Assembly: GCA_907163345.1 (NCBI GenBank)
Contig: CAJQUN010000403.1
Location: forward strand, 62,001-126,000
From: Haberlea rhodopensis
Lineage: Eukaryota; Streptophyta; Magnoliopsida; Lamiales; Gesneriaceae
Direction: 5' to 3'
Length of the DNA stretch: 64,000 bases
Each line of letters opens with the position of its first letter. Within the stretch, counting starts at the first letter, position 1. A program made the translations under genes and the position numbers. Of this stretch, positions 45,257 through 57,629 are shown piece after piece. The notes under the pieces were generated by a model, which saw only the letters and a program-made list of their open reading frames with translations, was not told the DNA's origin and searched no databases.

Positions 45257-46710
45257 AGGGTCTTCCTACCTTAACCTCATCTTAATACACAATTTATGGA
45301 CTAAACAAGCATTAATAACGTCTTAGGGTTCCGATTGTAGCTTTGAGCTAAAAAGATTTCAGGCCAACAATGAAATTTCAACCTTAATTAATTACATTCT
45401 CAACACGAATGTTAAAGCGATAGAATTATACTACTACTAGAGTAGAGACTATCCAGAAATCCTGAATCCTAACATCTTTCATGCTCCTCATAGCTCACTG
45501 CCTCAACCCGGCCCTTAGTCCTTTAGTCCAAAAGTGTACCTACAGGAACAACCCATCATGAGCATGTATATCGTTACTTAACATCATAAGGCAATGGCAT
45601 ATAAATAAATGCATGAAAATAATTGGTAACGCATACTTTCCTGGTTAATTGCATTAACCCTCTTTGGTTGTCCCTGTTTCATAGCCATGCATATAATCAT
45701 TAATTCTTGACATGAATGATTAAAATCGTCGTCTTATAAATATCGTCATCTTACAACATCATCATCATATAAGCATTATCATCTTATACATATCATCATT
45801 TATAACATCATCATCATATAAGCATCATCATCTTATATCATCATCTTATAGCATCATCATCTTATAACTTCATCATCTTATAGCATCATCATCTTATAAC
45901 TTCATCATCTTATAACGTCATCCTATTATAACATCATCATCATTTAAGCATCATAACAAAATACAACAATAAATGTACGAAGTCTTGGTTAAGTAACTTG
46001 CTGGTTATTCGTTAACTTCTTCTTGTTAACCCTGATTTACCTTCGTGCATATGGGCATCTTACCCCGTGGTATCTTACCACACAATAACATCGTATGGCC
46101 TCTTACCATATGAGCATCTTACCCCGTGGCATCTTACCACATAATAACATCGTATGGCATCTTACCATATGGGTATCTTACCCCGTGGCATCTTACCACA
46201 CAATAACATCGTATGACATCTTACCATATGGGCATCTTACCCCGTGGCATCTTACCACATTATAACATTGTATGGCATCTTACCATATAGGCATCTTACC
46301 CTTTTATAAACATCGTATATCATTATTGTAAATTTACTTATCACAATCATCATCATATACATCATCATCATAAACTTACTTATCATAATCATCATCATCA
46401 TAAACATCATCATCATAATCATCATCGTAAGCATCATCGTCATAAACATCATCATCATAATCATCATCGTAAGCATCATCATCATAAACATCATCATCAT
46501 AATCATCATCATCATAATCATCATCATCATAAACTTACTTATCATAATCATCGTAAACATCATCATCATATACATCATCATCATAATCATCATCGTAAGC
46601 ATCATCATCATATACATCATCATCATAAATACTTATCAAATTAATGCATGGTCAGAGTTAGGAGTGCGTTACCGTCCGATGCCCGTACGCTTCTTACGTA
46701 CCTTAATTCC
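45257..46710 (-). repeat. LTR B2: 3' half of a chromovirus LTR
   Basis: Starts TGTAGGGTCTTCCTACC exactly like the end of LTR B1 (52500) and shares its blocks, including the tail of the conserved inverted repeat and the GTACGT motif at 46681-46702. Between them are (CAT)n-rich stretches (45740-45960 and 46330-46630) and a ~59-bp tandem repeat with GGCATCTTACCCCGTGG (46048-46310). The remainder of the LTR, including any palindrome array, is absent to the right. The Met-rich minus-strand open frame at 46252-46626 comes from the CAT repeats and is not a gene. Confidence 0.8.
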
Positions 46711-47465
46711 AAAAATGGAGAAGTTGTAGAGCTTTTAAGCAAAAATATTGAGTGTTTGCTATTAAAATAAAAATAGCTTAATAAACTCTAGTTAATTACA
46801 ATTGCCACCAAACAACTTAAACAGTCAAAAGCATGTCATGACATGCTTCTCTGCTTTCTATTTGTTCTGCTTATTTTTAGAGAAGTAATAGTAGAAGCAA
46901 AGAAATAAAATACTCAAAAGCTGTTTTTTTTTTATTTGAGAAGCAGATAAGTAGTTTACAAAAACATTTGCAAACACCCACTTAATAACGATAATAAATA
47001 ATAACAAATGAAATCGTTAATAATATTATGAACTCTCCTTAAAAACTTAATTTTCACGCACTAATCTGAAAATTCTTATAAGAAAACATTGGACAAGGAA
47101 ATATGTATTTATTTCTTTTCTATCAATTTTTAACAAACTCATATGTTTTTAATGTAAATTATAAATATATTATCACCTTTTCCTCGTCAAAACTATTGAT
47201 GTAACTGTAACGAGTGTCTAAAGTCAAAGTCTTCGATCGAGGAGACCATTGACTTCATTTTTCCAAAGTATGCCCACAAACCCTAAGCCGTAAAGGAAGA
47301 ATAAAAAAGGATTTGGTATAAAGTTGATGTATATTTCTCTTATGGAGTGGGCGCAAAGCATCCGAATAATAAGTTCGTCACAGACAAGCTAATCTGTAAT
47401 TTGTGAGAAATTTAATAACAAAATTATCAGCGATTATTGGAGAAAATGATCTAATCTTATCTTGG

Positions 47466-47513
<48 letters not shown>

Positions 47514-49100
47514 GAATTACTTTTAACATTAAAACTTATAACAAAAAACTATTTTGCAAGCACAGGACCAATAATATATATATATTGAGAATCTATAAGA
47601 TTGTTTATAATAGTTAGAATGACTTTTTTGAGTAGGGTTATTAGACACGATAATTGTGGTACTAGAAGTATTTTGGGTATTTAAAAAATTTACAAGGTGT
47701 GTTTGGTATAGATAATAAGGAGTGATTAATATTTTAATCTCTTACCTATCATGCGTTTGATAATCATGATAAAAAATGTGATAGCTCGTCCGGTCCGCTT
47801 TCGGCCCTCACTGTATAGATTCTAATCATTCTTTTGTTGGTTAAATAATACATTGGGATTGAATGATAGTGTATGATTATATTTTTTTCCTATAATGTCC
47901 TTGAATTTAAAATACTTAGAAATTACCAAATTTAATAATATGTAAATATAATCTATAATGAATAATATTATTATTAGTAACATTTATTACTATTAAAATT
48001 AATATTCAATTTTTTTTATTATTTTAGTTGTTACTATAATTATATTATTATTAAATTTTAATTTTTTTTATATGTTACTAATTAATATTTGGTAGTTAGT
48101 TTGGTTATATTTAGTTTTTATATTATATATTTTATATTGAATTATTATTATTTATTATTATTATTTCTAATAATATATTTTATTTTATACATTATTATTA
48201 TTATTATTATTATTATAATAAGTAGTTTATTGTTTTGTTTTAATTTATTTTATAATTATTAATTTAATATATCTAAATTATAATTATTTTATAAAATATC
48301 TTTGTAAATATTTAATTATTTATCCAGTTAATTAAAAAATATGTTCTTAATTTGGCCTTTGTAATATCTTAGTAATTGTTAATATATTATGCGGATATTT
48401 TGGTAATTGTAATGCAATACACAAAATATCATATTACTTTTCACACTATAATATTTATCACCAACTTTATCTTTCTAATCAATCTTATTATTTATCATTC
48501 ATTTATCACATCCTACGTGCTAAACGGTATCTAATAATATAATATAGATAATAAACTTATATATTGAGATTAAATCGCATTATGGATGGGACTCGAGTGT
48601 CAAGACCCACAGGTCATCGTAGTGCTGCAAAAATACAAGTCATTAGCGACCGGTTTGGGGTGTGGGACAGGGTTTAATAATAATATCGCATACCGTGTTT
48701 GTTTCAATCTTTTAAAAAAATTATCCCATCATATTTATCTTATTGTAATCTCATTTTATAACAAAATGAAATAAATATCCATTTTTAACTTTTTCTACGA
48801 TCTCAAAACTTGAAATTTCGGCAAAAACTTACAACTTATTTCCTACAACTTTATTATTATATTTGTATTGCTTTATTTTATTTTATTATTATTATTTTAT
48901 TATATATATTTTATTATTATTATAATTTATATATATATATATATTATTATTATTATTATTAAATTTATTAATATAATATTTATATATGTGTATATATATA
49001 TAAGGAGACATGTCGCATCGTCCAATAATATTCTCCTTAAAAACTGTACGAATTATTAATTAGAAAATCCCAACAATTTTATTAATGAGAATAAAGTGGA
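46711..49100. other. AT-rich spacer without recognised genes
   Basis: Long AT-rich sequence with simple repeats: (TA)n at 47467-47512, TTA/ATT runs at 48130-48230 and 48880-48970. No coding region, RNA gene or complete transposon could be supported. This is the best candidate in the window for old, non-LTR intergenic DNA. Confidence 0.5.
47467..47512. repeat. (TA)n microsatellite
   Basis: About 46 bp of uninterrupted TA dinucleotides. A second, shorter TATATATA run lies at 47571-47584. Confidence 0.97.
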
Positions 49101-49396
49101 TTTTGAATAGTCAATTGGCTAAAGAAATCCCACATTAGAACTTTGAGACACTTTTGATTTGTTTATATTGAGAAAAAAATCAATAGAATGTAGTTAAGTA
49201 AAAAAGAAGGGTGCTCCTCGTGCGCCGTCCGTCCGCTCGGCTCGGCTCGCTTCGCGTATCCCTGCCGTGAAGGCAGCCCTATCTTTTTACTACTCGGATT
49301 TCTGGAAAAAGTGACTTTTCACCTACCTGACTTTTCATCTTCTACTGACTATTAAGTGTTAGACTTTTCACCTCCTGTAGAATTGATATCAGATTT

Positions 49397-49550
49397 AAGT
49401 GTGAGACTTAAATCTGTGATAAGTGTGAGACTTAAATCCTGGTAAGTGTGAGACTTAAATACGTGGTAAGTGTGAGACTTATCATCTGTCCCAGTAAGCA
49501 TTTTCATTAATTTTTCTGACTTTTGGGAGGTCTGCTGCTCAGCTATATAA
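49397..49550 (+). promoter_or_regulatory. Cop2 5' LTR promoter: tandem boxes and TATA
   Basis: Four copies of AAGTGTGAGACTT(AAAT) start at 49397, 49421, 49444 and 49468, 23-24 bp apart. Each carries AAGT...ACTT as a small inverted repeat. TATATAA lies at 49544-49550, about 65 bp further on. GACTTTTCACC-like words repeat just upstream (49310-49375). The arrangement resembles the repeated U3 boxes of copia elements such as Tnt1 and Tto1. It lies upstream of the Cop2 gag, so I read it as that element's 5' LTR promoter. LTR ends and PBS could not be placed. Confidence 0.6.
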
Positions 49551-50169
49551 GCTGCTCCAACATCATACTTCAATCAATCCGAAATCATTCTCCATTCATA
49601 CATTTCATACTGTTTGAGAGTACTGCACACTACTAGTGTTCGAATAGTCTGCTCGGAATTCTGCTTCAATCCGAGCATAGGTGATTGGGCGTTGTACCTT
49701 GGAACTCACTTTTCCAAGAGACCAGAAGCTTATTTAGGAGGGTAAATTTGAGTTTACGGGCACACGGCTTGTTGTTGCCTCGTCCATAATCGTTCCAGAT
49801 TCTTGTTGTTAAGTCAGTCTTTGATTTATCACTACTGTTATAAGTCTACTGCTGTTGTATTTCGATTTATTTGTTGCTTTAAATCTACTGTTTATGTATT
49901 TATTTTTGTTTTATTTTGCATTGAGATTATTTGAACTGATTCAATCCCTCCAGTTATATATAATGGAACCAACAATCGTAAACTCAAATTTTTTCTTTCT
50001 GTTCTTTATTTTTCGGAACTGAATCAGTTGGAATAATCCTACTTTGCTAATTATAAATTTGTTGATTTTTCAACCAAACACTGTTTGTGCACTGTCAAAT
50101 GATTTATCCTATTATTTTTTAAATTTAGATTGATATTTGTGCTCTGTCATTTGTGTTCTGTTTTAGCTT

Positions 50170-51481
50170 ATGGCTGACCCGATTCCAAACCAAAATGCTG
50201 AGAATACTGAGATTCCAGTGGTGAAAGCTAGCGGCGTTGACGTTGTTATGCCAGTTCTGAGAAACTCAATATCGTTCTCTCAATTTGAGAAACGGAAAAG
50301 TTCAAAGGTTCCAACTTTAAGCGTTGGCAAGCAGAAGATGATGTTCTTCTTGACCACCTTGAACTTGACAAGGTTTCTAAAAGAGGAGAAATCAGTGGAG
50401 GACAAAGAAGATCTTCAATCTGTTGTAATAGTCAAATCATAGCTGAATGCGGACTACCTCTATCGCAACTACGTACTGAATTCTCTAGACGATGCACTTT
50501 TCATTGTATATTCCCCCAAAGAAACTGCGAAGGATCTTTGGGAATCGTTAAAATGAAGTATAAAATTGATGACACATGCGCAAAGAAATTTACAGCCATA
50601 CGATTCCATGACTATCGAATGGTAGATGGCAAGAGCGTTGTTGATCAATGAGAAAAGCTGGAGCTGATATATCATGAACTTGATGTCGAAGTTATGGGGC
50701 TAAATGATACCTCCAAGTGGCGATGATGATCGAAAAATTACCGCAATCTTGGAAGGATTTCAAGAGCTACCTAAAGCACAAGCGAAAGATGATGAGTCTC
50801 GAGGACCTTATCAGGAGGCTGTGCATCGAGCAAGACAACCGAAAAGTTGACAAGAAATCAATGGGAATAATTTCCAAGGCCAACGTGCAGCTCCCGCTGA
50901 ATAAGCGCAAGCGCACTTATGATTCCAAGGGAGATACTCAGAACAGGAGGTTCACCGGTGAACTGTTACGTGTGCGGTAAACCTAACCATAAGGCCAATT
51001 ACTGCAATCAACGCCAAACCAATGAGGGTAAAAGGAAGGCAGTCTCAACCAAAAGCAAATGCAAGAAACCTGCTCATGCCCACATTGTTTAGGACAACCT
51101 GAGCTCAGACATGGATGACATGCATCTGAATGCTGTGGCATCGGAGGTGAACCTTGTTGGTGGGAACTCTAAGTAATGATGGGTGGCCACTGGGGCTACT
51201 CACCACATATGCGCCAACAAATGGATGTTTAAGACCTATCAACCAGTAAATGATGAGCACTCTACATGGGAAATTGAGCAGTCTCAAAAGTTGAAGGCAA
51301 GCGGACGGTTATGCTAAAGATGACTTCTTCACTCTTACCGAGGTGCTCCACGTGGCAGATCCGAAAGAATCTCATATCGGGAGCACTGCTGAACAAGAAA
51401 GGCTTTTGGCTCGTGTTTGAATCCGACAAAGTCATTCTGTCCAAGGGTGATATGTTCATGGGGAAAGGCTACTTGGCCAAT
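50170..51481 (+). pseudogene. Cop2 gag and protease remnants (Ty1/copia)
   Basis: Starts MADPIPNQNAENTEIPV at 50170, with QKMMFFLTTLNLTRFL as in copia UBN2 gag. It then breaks into several frames: NYVLNSLDDALFIVYSPKE near 50465, IEKLPQSWKDFKSYLKHKRK from 50729, a zinc knuckle CYVCGKPNHKANYC near 50966, and a protease site reading WVATGATHHIC near 51182. There the catalytic Asp has become Ala. KGFWLVFESDKVILSKGD near 51400 leads to GYLANN, where Ath2 interrupts at 51486. The other half is at 61228-63293. Many stops and frameshifts indicate an old copy. Confidence 0.88.
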
Positions 51482-51486
51482 AACCT

Positions 51487-51970
51487 TGATCGCTATTATT
51501 TTAAACAATTATTTCTCAGTGTAGCGATTCTACCGCAAGTGCACGGTGTCAAGTTTTAGTATAGTGATATATAAGAAAGGATGTTGAACCCACAGGGACT
51601 AACGTATAAGTACCAAATAAAGTAGCAAAACTATATTTAGCCTACGAAAAAGATGATTAATTAACTAATTAAACTAAAGACTTAAAAATAAAACAACTCC
51701 TTTGAAGATGCGAAGGAATTCCACTCAAGAAATCTATCAAGATGTTAGTTCAATTGTGTTATCGTCAATGATTTGTTTGTTAAAACAATTACTTATCAAT
51801 CAATTCTTAAGGTGACGGATTTCCGAATATAATCAATACACTCTCTCGAGCTATATTGAAACTAGTAATAAATTGACACAAGTAACTCTCATTCACTTAA
51901 ACCAATTTAATACCGAATACATCTCTATGAAAACCGTTGATCTTTAAATCTTTCAATTTAAAGTGACCAC
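51487..51970 (-). repeat. Ath2 3' LTR, last ~484 bp only
   Basis: Matches 59707-60189 of the 5' LTR closely, from TGATCGCTATTATTT through ACCGCAAGTGCACGG. It breaks off after AAAGTGACCAC, where unrelated chromovirus LTR sequence begins. Confidence 0.92.
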
Positions 51971-52033
51971 ATAATTCATCATATAAACATAATTAATGCC
52001 CAAATTGCATATAATTAATTTCGGGGCATCACA
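51971..52033 (-). repeat. Fragment of a chromovirus LTR start
   Basis: In minus sense this begins TGTGATGCCCCGAAATTA, similar to but different from the starts of Gyp2 (TGTGACATCCCCG) and B1 (TGTAATACCCCCG). It is about 63 bp long, joined on the left to the Ath2 LTR and on the right to a truncated gag. Both junctions look like deletion or rearrangement points. Confidence 0.6.
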
Positions 52034-52037
52034 CTTA

Positions 52038-52293
52038 TCCAGGCTGTCTTAGCACAAGGAGCTGCCACAAATATCTGTTCTATTCTCTCCAACCATTCCT
52101 CAACCATCTCCCCCGTCTCGGTTCCTTCGAACATCGGGGGTCGGTATGTCAGAAATTGAGAAAAACTTAGTTCTCCCGGTAATAACTGTTGCTCAGAGGG
52201 TTCCTCGCCTAAGGCTGGGGGTGGTAGGGGATTTGTACGCCCAGCACTTGCATTGACGCTAATAGCATCACACACTTCCACATTTGCTGCCAT
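52038..52293 (-). pseudogene. B1 gag N-terminus (chromovirus), truncated
   Basis: ATG at 52293 (minus) starts MAANVEVCDAISVNAS. QFLTYRPPMFEGTETGEMVE and WLERIEQIFVAAPCAKTAW follow, the same capsid start as Gyp1 and Gyp2. It stops after about 86 residues where a foreign LTR fragment begins at 52033. A CAG lies just before the ATG (52298-52295), in the same position as the acceptor candidate in Gyp2. The 5' LTR and PBS of the same element are immediately upstream. Confidence 0.9.
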
Positions 52294-52483
52294 ACTGCAA
52301 CACAAGGGTTAACAACGATACCCAAAAGCAATTTATCTAATACATCGTTAGAGAAACAAAACACGTTAGTATAACATCATATACTTCATATGCAACATAC
52401 ATATAAAACATGTTTAAAAGTAAGCACCTAGCTAACTTATTGCTAAGGCTACCCTTCACTCATTGCCGGGTTATCTAACCACT

Positions 52484-52495
52484 GCTCTGATACAA
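52484..52495 (-). other. B1 primer-binding site, one mismatch
   Basis: In minus sense TTGTATCAGAGC follows the LTR end after a few bases. The standard site is TGGTATCAGAGC, so one base differs. Confidence 0.8.
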
Positions 52496-52499
52496 CTAA

Positions 52500-54658
52500 T
52501 GTAGGGTCTTCCTACCTTGACAGTGATTAATAACATAAAATGGACTAAACATGCATTAACGACATTTTAGAGTTCCGGTTGTTACGTGAGCTAACAAGAT
52601 TACAGGCCAAAAATCAAACTTCCAAAAACTTATTAATTACATTCCCATAATGAATGCTAACATTTAGATTTATACTACTCCTAGAGTAGATACTAATCAA
52701 AAGCTGAATCCTTGACATCTTTGTATTCTTTTAGCTCACTGCCTCAACCCGACCCTTAGTCCTTTAGTCCAAAAGTGTACCTACAGGGACAACACATCAT
52801 GAGCATATACATCTTTACTTAATATCCTAAAAACATAACAGTAAATGCATGAAATCTTAGTTAAGTAAACTTGCTGGTTATTCATTAACTTCTTTTTATT
52901 GTCCCTGATTCACATTCATGCATATGGGCATCTTACCCTATCGTATGATATTTTACCATATCATAAACATCGTATGTCATCTTACCATATGGGCATCTTA
53001 CCCAATCATAACATCGTATGGCATCTTACCATATGGGCATCTTACCCAATCATAACATCGTATGGCATCTTACCATATGGGCATCTTACCCAATCATAAC
53101 ATCGTATGTCATCTTACCATATGGGGATCTTACCCAATCATAACATCGTATGGCATCTTACCATATGGGCATCTTACCCAATCATAACATCGTATGGCAT
53201 CTTACCATATGGACATCTTACCCAATCATAACATCATATCATTATATAAACATCATCATTTCATCGTAAATACTCATGCGACATAGTCATAGTGTAGAGG
53301 TGTGTTTTACCGTCCGATGCCCGTACGTCTCTTACGTACCTTTTCAAAAGGAGGAGGAGTCAACAGACTTTATCTCCTTAACTGTGCTGGTACCTGGGAT
53401 GGTTCTACACAACCACATAATACAATATTAGGCACCAATACCAGAATGATAATCAATTCTTCAAAATAATTCAATGAAAAAAAATGTCAAGGTTCTGCCT
53501 CTCTCGATCGATCGGCACCAACATCTCGATCGATCGAGAAAACAAGCTAAAACAGTGCCCAAACACTCTGCCTCGATCGATCGATCGGAAGGAAAAATCG
53601 ATCGATCGACAAGTCTCACCGATCGATCGGTAAATCCTTCGATCGACCGGTCCCTGACTTTCAAGACTTATACCCAACGTTCTGCCTCGCTCGATCGATC
53701 GGGACAAAATCTCGATCGATCGAGCACTCTGAAAAAAATCGGGATTTCCTAGATTTTCGAGCACCTCATTTCGAGCACCTCATTTCAAACCATTCAAACC
53801 ACTTCATAACACATATAAAATGCCTGAACAAACATGCCAATAGCTTCATAAAACTTCCATTCATGTACTCAAATCGAAGATTTAATAAAATCTAAGCTAG
53901 CATGCATCATAACATCTTCATAAACTTAGATCTCATCCAATCTTTACAGAAAATAGAGCATGCACCTCTTGCCCAGATTTTTGAGCATATACTTTCATAA
54001 CTAGAAATATAACACATAAAACATGTAACATGCTAGAGTAAACATGCTAGTAGCTACAAAATACATCCATGTAAGTACTCATACCAAGGTTTCATCCAAA
54101 CCTATACTAGCATGCATGAAGAATCACCCAACCAAACTTAAACCCAACCAAAAACCCTGAAAACAGAGTACTCATCCTTACCCTTCTTCTTGTTCCTCTT
54201 CTTGCAAGGACTTTTTGAACACTTTTACCAAGCTCTTTCCTTGCCTTAAAGCTGCTTACCAGGCACGAAAATGGATGGGAGAAGGAGGAGAAGGGAATGA
54301 TAGAGAGAGGAAATGATGGTGATGACAAGGTGATGAGTAGAAGGCATGGGTTGGTCCAAGTGGAGCATAGGTTGCACTTGGGGGAGGGTGGCCGAGTGAT
54401 TGGGGGGTGGGGTGGTGTGGTTGGAGTGCCATGTGGTATTTAGTTGTGTCCCGGTATTTAGTACGATGTATTAAAATATCCTCACTCGATATTTTATAAC
54501 TTCACTTAATTAATACATCCCTTAAACACCCAACATGCCCCCTAAATCACATCATCATAACATAATCATAACCCCCAATTTAAATGCACCACCACCCTTA
54601 ACCATAACATAATCATATATGTTAACACATAATCACATAACATTTCGGGGGTATTACA
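52500..54658 (-). repeat. LTR B1: complete chromovirus 5' LTR
   Basis: 2159 bp; in minus sense TGTAATACCCCCG at 54658 to GGAAGACCCTACA at 52500. In LTR order: CT-rich probable start region near 54340-54200, palindrome array, GTACGT motif (53340-53321), a 44-bp tandem repeat with GGGCATCTTACCCAATCAT (about 53230-52925), and the conserved inverted repeat (52911-52898 / 52793-52777). It abuts the Ath2 integrase directly at 54658. Confidence 0.93.
53502..53727 (-). repeat. CGATCGATCG palindrome array in LTR B1
   Basis: Units start at 53506, 53528, 53575/53579 (triple), 53600, 53621, 53641 (GATCGACC), 53693 and 53714. Neighbours are 20-22 apart within groups and groups recur about every 70-73. 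TCTCGATCGATCG ... CGATCGATCGAGA forms a 13-bp stem. CTCTGCCT or TTCTGCCTC precedes three of the groups at 53494, 53567 and 53681. Confidence 0.97.
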
Positions 54659-57629
54659 CTGTGAATGGTCCAGACCAACGAGACCGCAGTTTACCTGGAA
54701 AGAGTCGTAGTCTGGAGTTGAACAAGAGTACTTTATCTCCTACATTGAATTCCCTTCTTTGTATATGAGAATCATGCCACTTCTTGGTTCTTTCTTTGTA
54801 AATCTTGGCATTCTCATTTGCCTGATTCCTAAATTCCTCCATCTCATTCAGCTGTAAAAGATGTTTTTTCGCCTGCAACATGACAATCAAAGTTTAGCCA
54901 TTTAATAGCCCAATATGCTTTATGCTCAAGTTCAACTGGTAGGTGACATGCCTTACCAAATACCAACCTATAAGGTGATGTGCTAATAGGTGTCTTAAAA
55001 GCAGTCCGATAAGCCCATAAGGCATTGGCTAAGCGTAAGGACCAATCCTTCCGGGTTAGAGTCACTGTCTTTTCTAAAATACGTTTCAACTCTCGGTTTG
55101 AAACTTCTACTTGTCCGCTGGTTTGTGGGTGATAAGGTGAAGACACTTTGTGGGTGACACCATATTTACTCAAAAGATTTTCAAATTGTTTGTTGCGAAA
55201 ATGAGTGCCACCATCACTAATAATTGCTCGAGGGGTGCCAAAACGAGTAAAAAAATTTCTTTTCAAAAATTGCACAACCACTCGAGCATCATTTGTGCGT
55301 AAGGCTTCGGCCTCAACCCACTTTGACACATAGTCCACTGCGACAAGTATATATTTGTTTGAACATGAGCTTGGGACAGGTCCCATAAAATCTATTCCCC
55401 ATACATCAAAAAGTTCGCATTCAAGAATATTGTTTAAGGGTAATTCATTTCTCCTAGAGATATTACCGACCCTTTGACATCTATCACAAGTGGAGACATG
55501 CTTGAATGCGTCCTTAAACAACGTTGGCCAATAGAAGCCAGAGTCAAGTACCTTAGCAGCTGTTCTGGTTGGGCCAAAATGCCCACCTATCTCTCCACCG
55601 TGACACTGCTTCAAGATAGATTGCATGTCCCTTTCGGGGATACATCTCCTTATAATGTTATCTGCACAAACTTTGAAAAAATAGGGCTCCTCCCATATAA
55701 GATGTTTAACCTCAGAAAAGAATTTTTTCTTTTGATAAAAAGATAGACTTTGTGGGAGGATACCACTAGCAATATAGTTCGCATAATCTGCATACGAAGG
55801 TAAAATGTCAGCGTTAAACAATTGCTCATCAGGAAATTTCTCATTGATTTCTTCTATCTCACTTTCAATTGTATCCTCTCCATTGTCTATTCGCGACAAA
55901 TGATCTGCTACCACATTCTCTACACCCTTCTTATCTCTTATCTCTAAGTCAAATTCTTTCAACAACAATATCCACCTAATTAAGCGTGGTTTGGCATCCT
56001 TCTTTGCAAGCAAGTATTTAAGTGCAGCATGATCGGTGTACACAATAACTTTGGCAAGACATAGATAGGAGTGAAACTTATCGAATGCAAAAACTATGGC
56101 TAGAAGCTCTTTTTCAGTAGTGGCATAATTCATTTGTGCTTCATTCAAAGTGCGACTAGTATGTAGATGGTATGAAATACCTTGTTCCTCCTTTGGCTTT
56201 GGATTCCTTTCACTGTTGTTGGTGGTGGCAATTGTTGTATCACTTGGATTTTTGCTCGGTCTACTTCAATACCCTTTTCGGATATCTTATGTCCCAAGAC
56301 TATACCTTCTTTGACCATGAAGTGACACTTCTCCCAATTCAATACAAGATTTGTCTCCTCGCATCTTGTCAACACCAAATCCAAGTTATATAAACATATA
56401 TCAAATGAAGATCCAAAAACAGAGAAGTCATCCATGAATACTTCTAAAACTTTCTCTATCATGTCATGGAATATGACTACCATGCATCTTTGAAAAGTGG
56501 CAGGGGCATTACATAATCCAAATGGCATTCGTCTAAAGGCAAATGTACCATAAGGGCAAGTGAAAGTAGTTTTCTCTTGGTCCTCTGGTGTAATAGCGAT
56601 TTGGTTATACCCTGAATACCCATCTAGAAAGCAATAAAAATCATAACCTGCTAATCTTTCTATCATTTGATCAATGAAGGGAATGGGAAAGTGCTCTTTA
56701 CGAGTTGATTCATTTAATCTCCTATAGTCAATGCACACTCTCCACCCCATGACTGTCCTAGTAGGTATCAATTCATTGTTTTCATTAGGGACAACAGTAA
56801 TGCCACCTTTCTTTGGTATACATTGAATAGGACTTACCCATGAACTATCAGAGATAGGGTAGATAATACCTGCATCCATTAGCTTAATGACCTCGGCTTT
56901 GACTACCTCTTGCTTTTTTGGATTTAGACGGCGTTGTGGTTGTACCACGGGCTTGAAAGTCTCTTCCATCAGAATTTTATGCATGCACACCGATGGACTA
57001 ATTCCTTTAATATATGCTATCTTCCATCCAAATGCCTTCTTGTGCTCCCTAAGGACTTTAAGAAGCTTCCCCTCGTTTTCACCTATCAAAGATGAAGAAA
57101 TAATGATTGGTAACGAATTTCCAGTATCTAGGAATATATACTTGAGATGAGATGGGAGGGGCTTTAGTTCAAGCGTGGGTGATTCTTCGATGGATGGCCA
57201 TTGAGGCTTTATGTCTCTTTTTCCTAACTCTCCAAGATTTTCAGTGGCTCGTTTCATGTAGGGAACGATGTTGTTCAATTGAGCTATGATCTCAATTTCC
57301 TCTTTGTCATGTTGTTTATCGGCTTCCACAAGGTATGCTTCCAATTTCTCTTTGTAAGTACCTTGCAACACATCAACAGTCAAAGCATCAATAATATCAA
57401 TACTAAAACACATGAGCACGTCGTGTGGGTGTTTAAGTGCTTTAAAGACATTAAACACAACTTGATCCTCCCCTACACGGAGGATCAACTTCCCTTGTTG
57501 GACATCTATGATTGCCTTTCCCGTTGCTAGGAACGGTCGGCCCAAAATCAGTGGTGTCTCCCTGTCCTCTTCCATATCTAGTACTAGAAAATCAACTGGG
57601 AATATGAATTTGTCCACTTTGACTAACAC
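54659..57629 (-). pseudogene. Ath2 pol: reverse transcriptase, RNase H remnant, integrase
   Basis: The 57629-56145 frame carries the end of protease (LGRPFLATGKAIIDVQQG) and RT with RVCIDYRRLNE, FLDGYSGYNQI, MPFGLCNAPATFQRCM and FMDDFSVFG. RT breaks off after PPPTTVKG. By comparison with the family about 80 residues, including the first RNase H Asp, are missing, and a 1-nt change shifts the frame near 56165. The 56148-54844 frame resumes with ATTEKELLAIVFAFDKF, VYTDHAALKYL, VVADHLSR and integrase Asp/Asp/Glu (WGIDFMGP, AIISDGGTHF, SGQVEVSNRELK). A slip in an A-run near 54870 moves coding to the 54890-54654 frame, which the B1 LTR truncates. Confidence 0.93.

Noticed and set aside
46252..46626. 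Met- and Ile-rich 124-residue minus-strand protein
   Set aside because: It is the complement of CATCAT/ATCATC simple repeats in LTR B2. There is no other coding signal.
47690..48550. Possible MITE (GTGTTTGGTATAG near 47698 versus GCTAAACGGTATC near 48520 as inverted ends)
   Set aside because: Only about 8 bases match imperfectly, no target duplication could be found, and the inside is plain AT-rich sequence.
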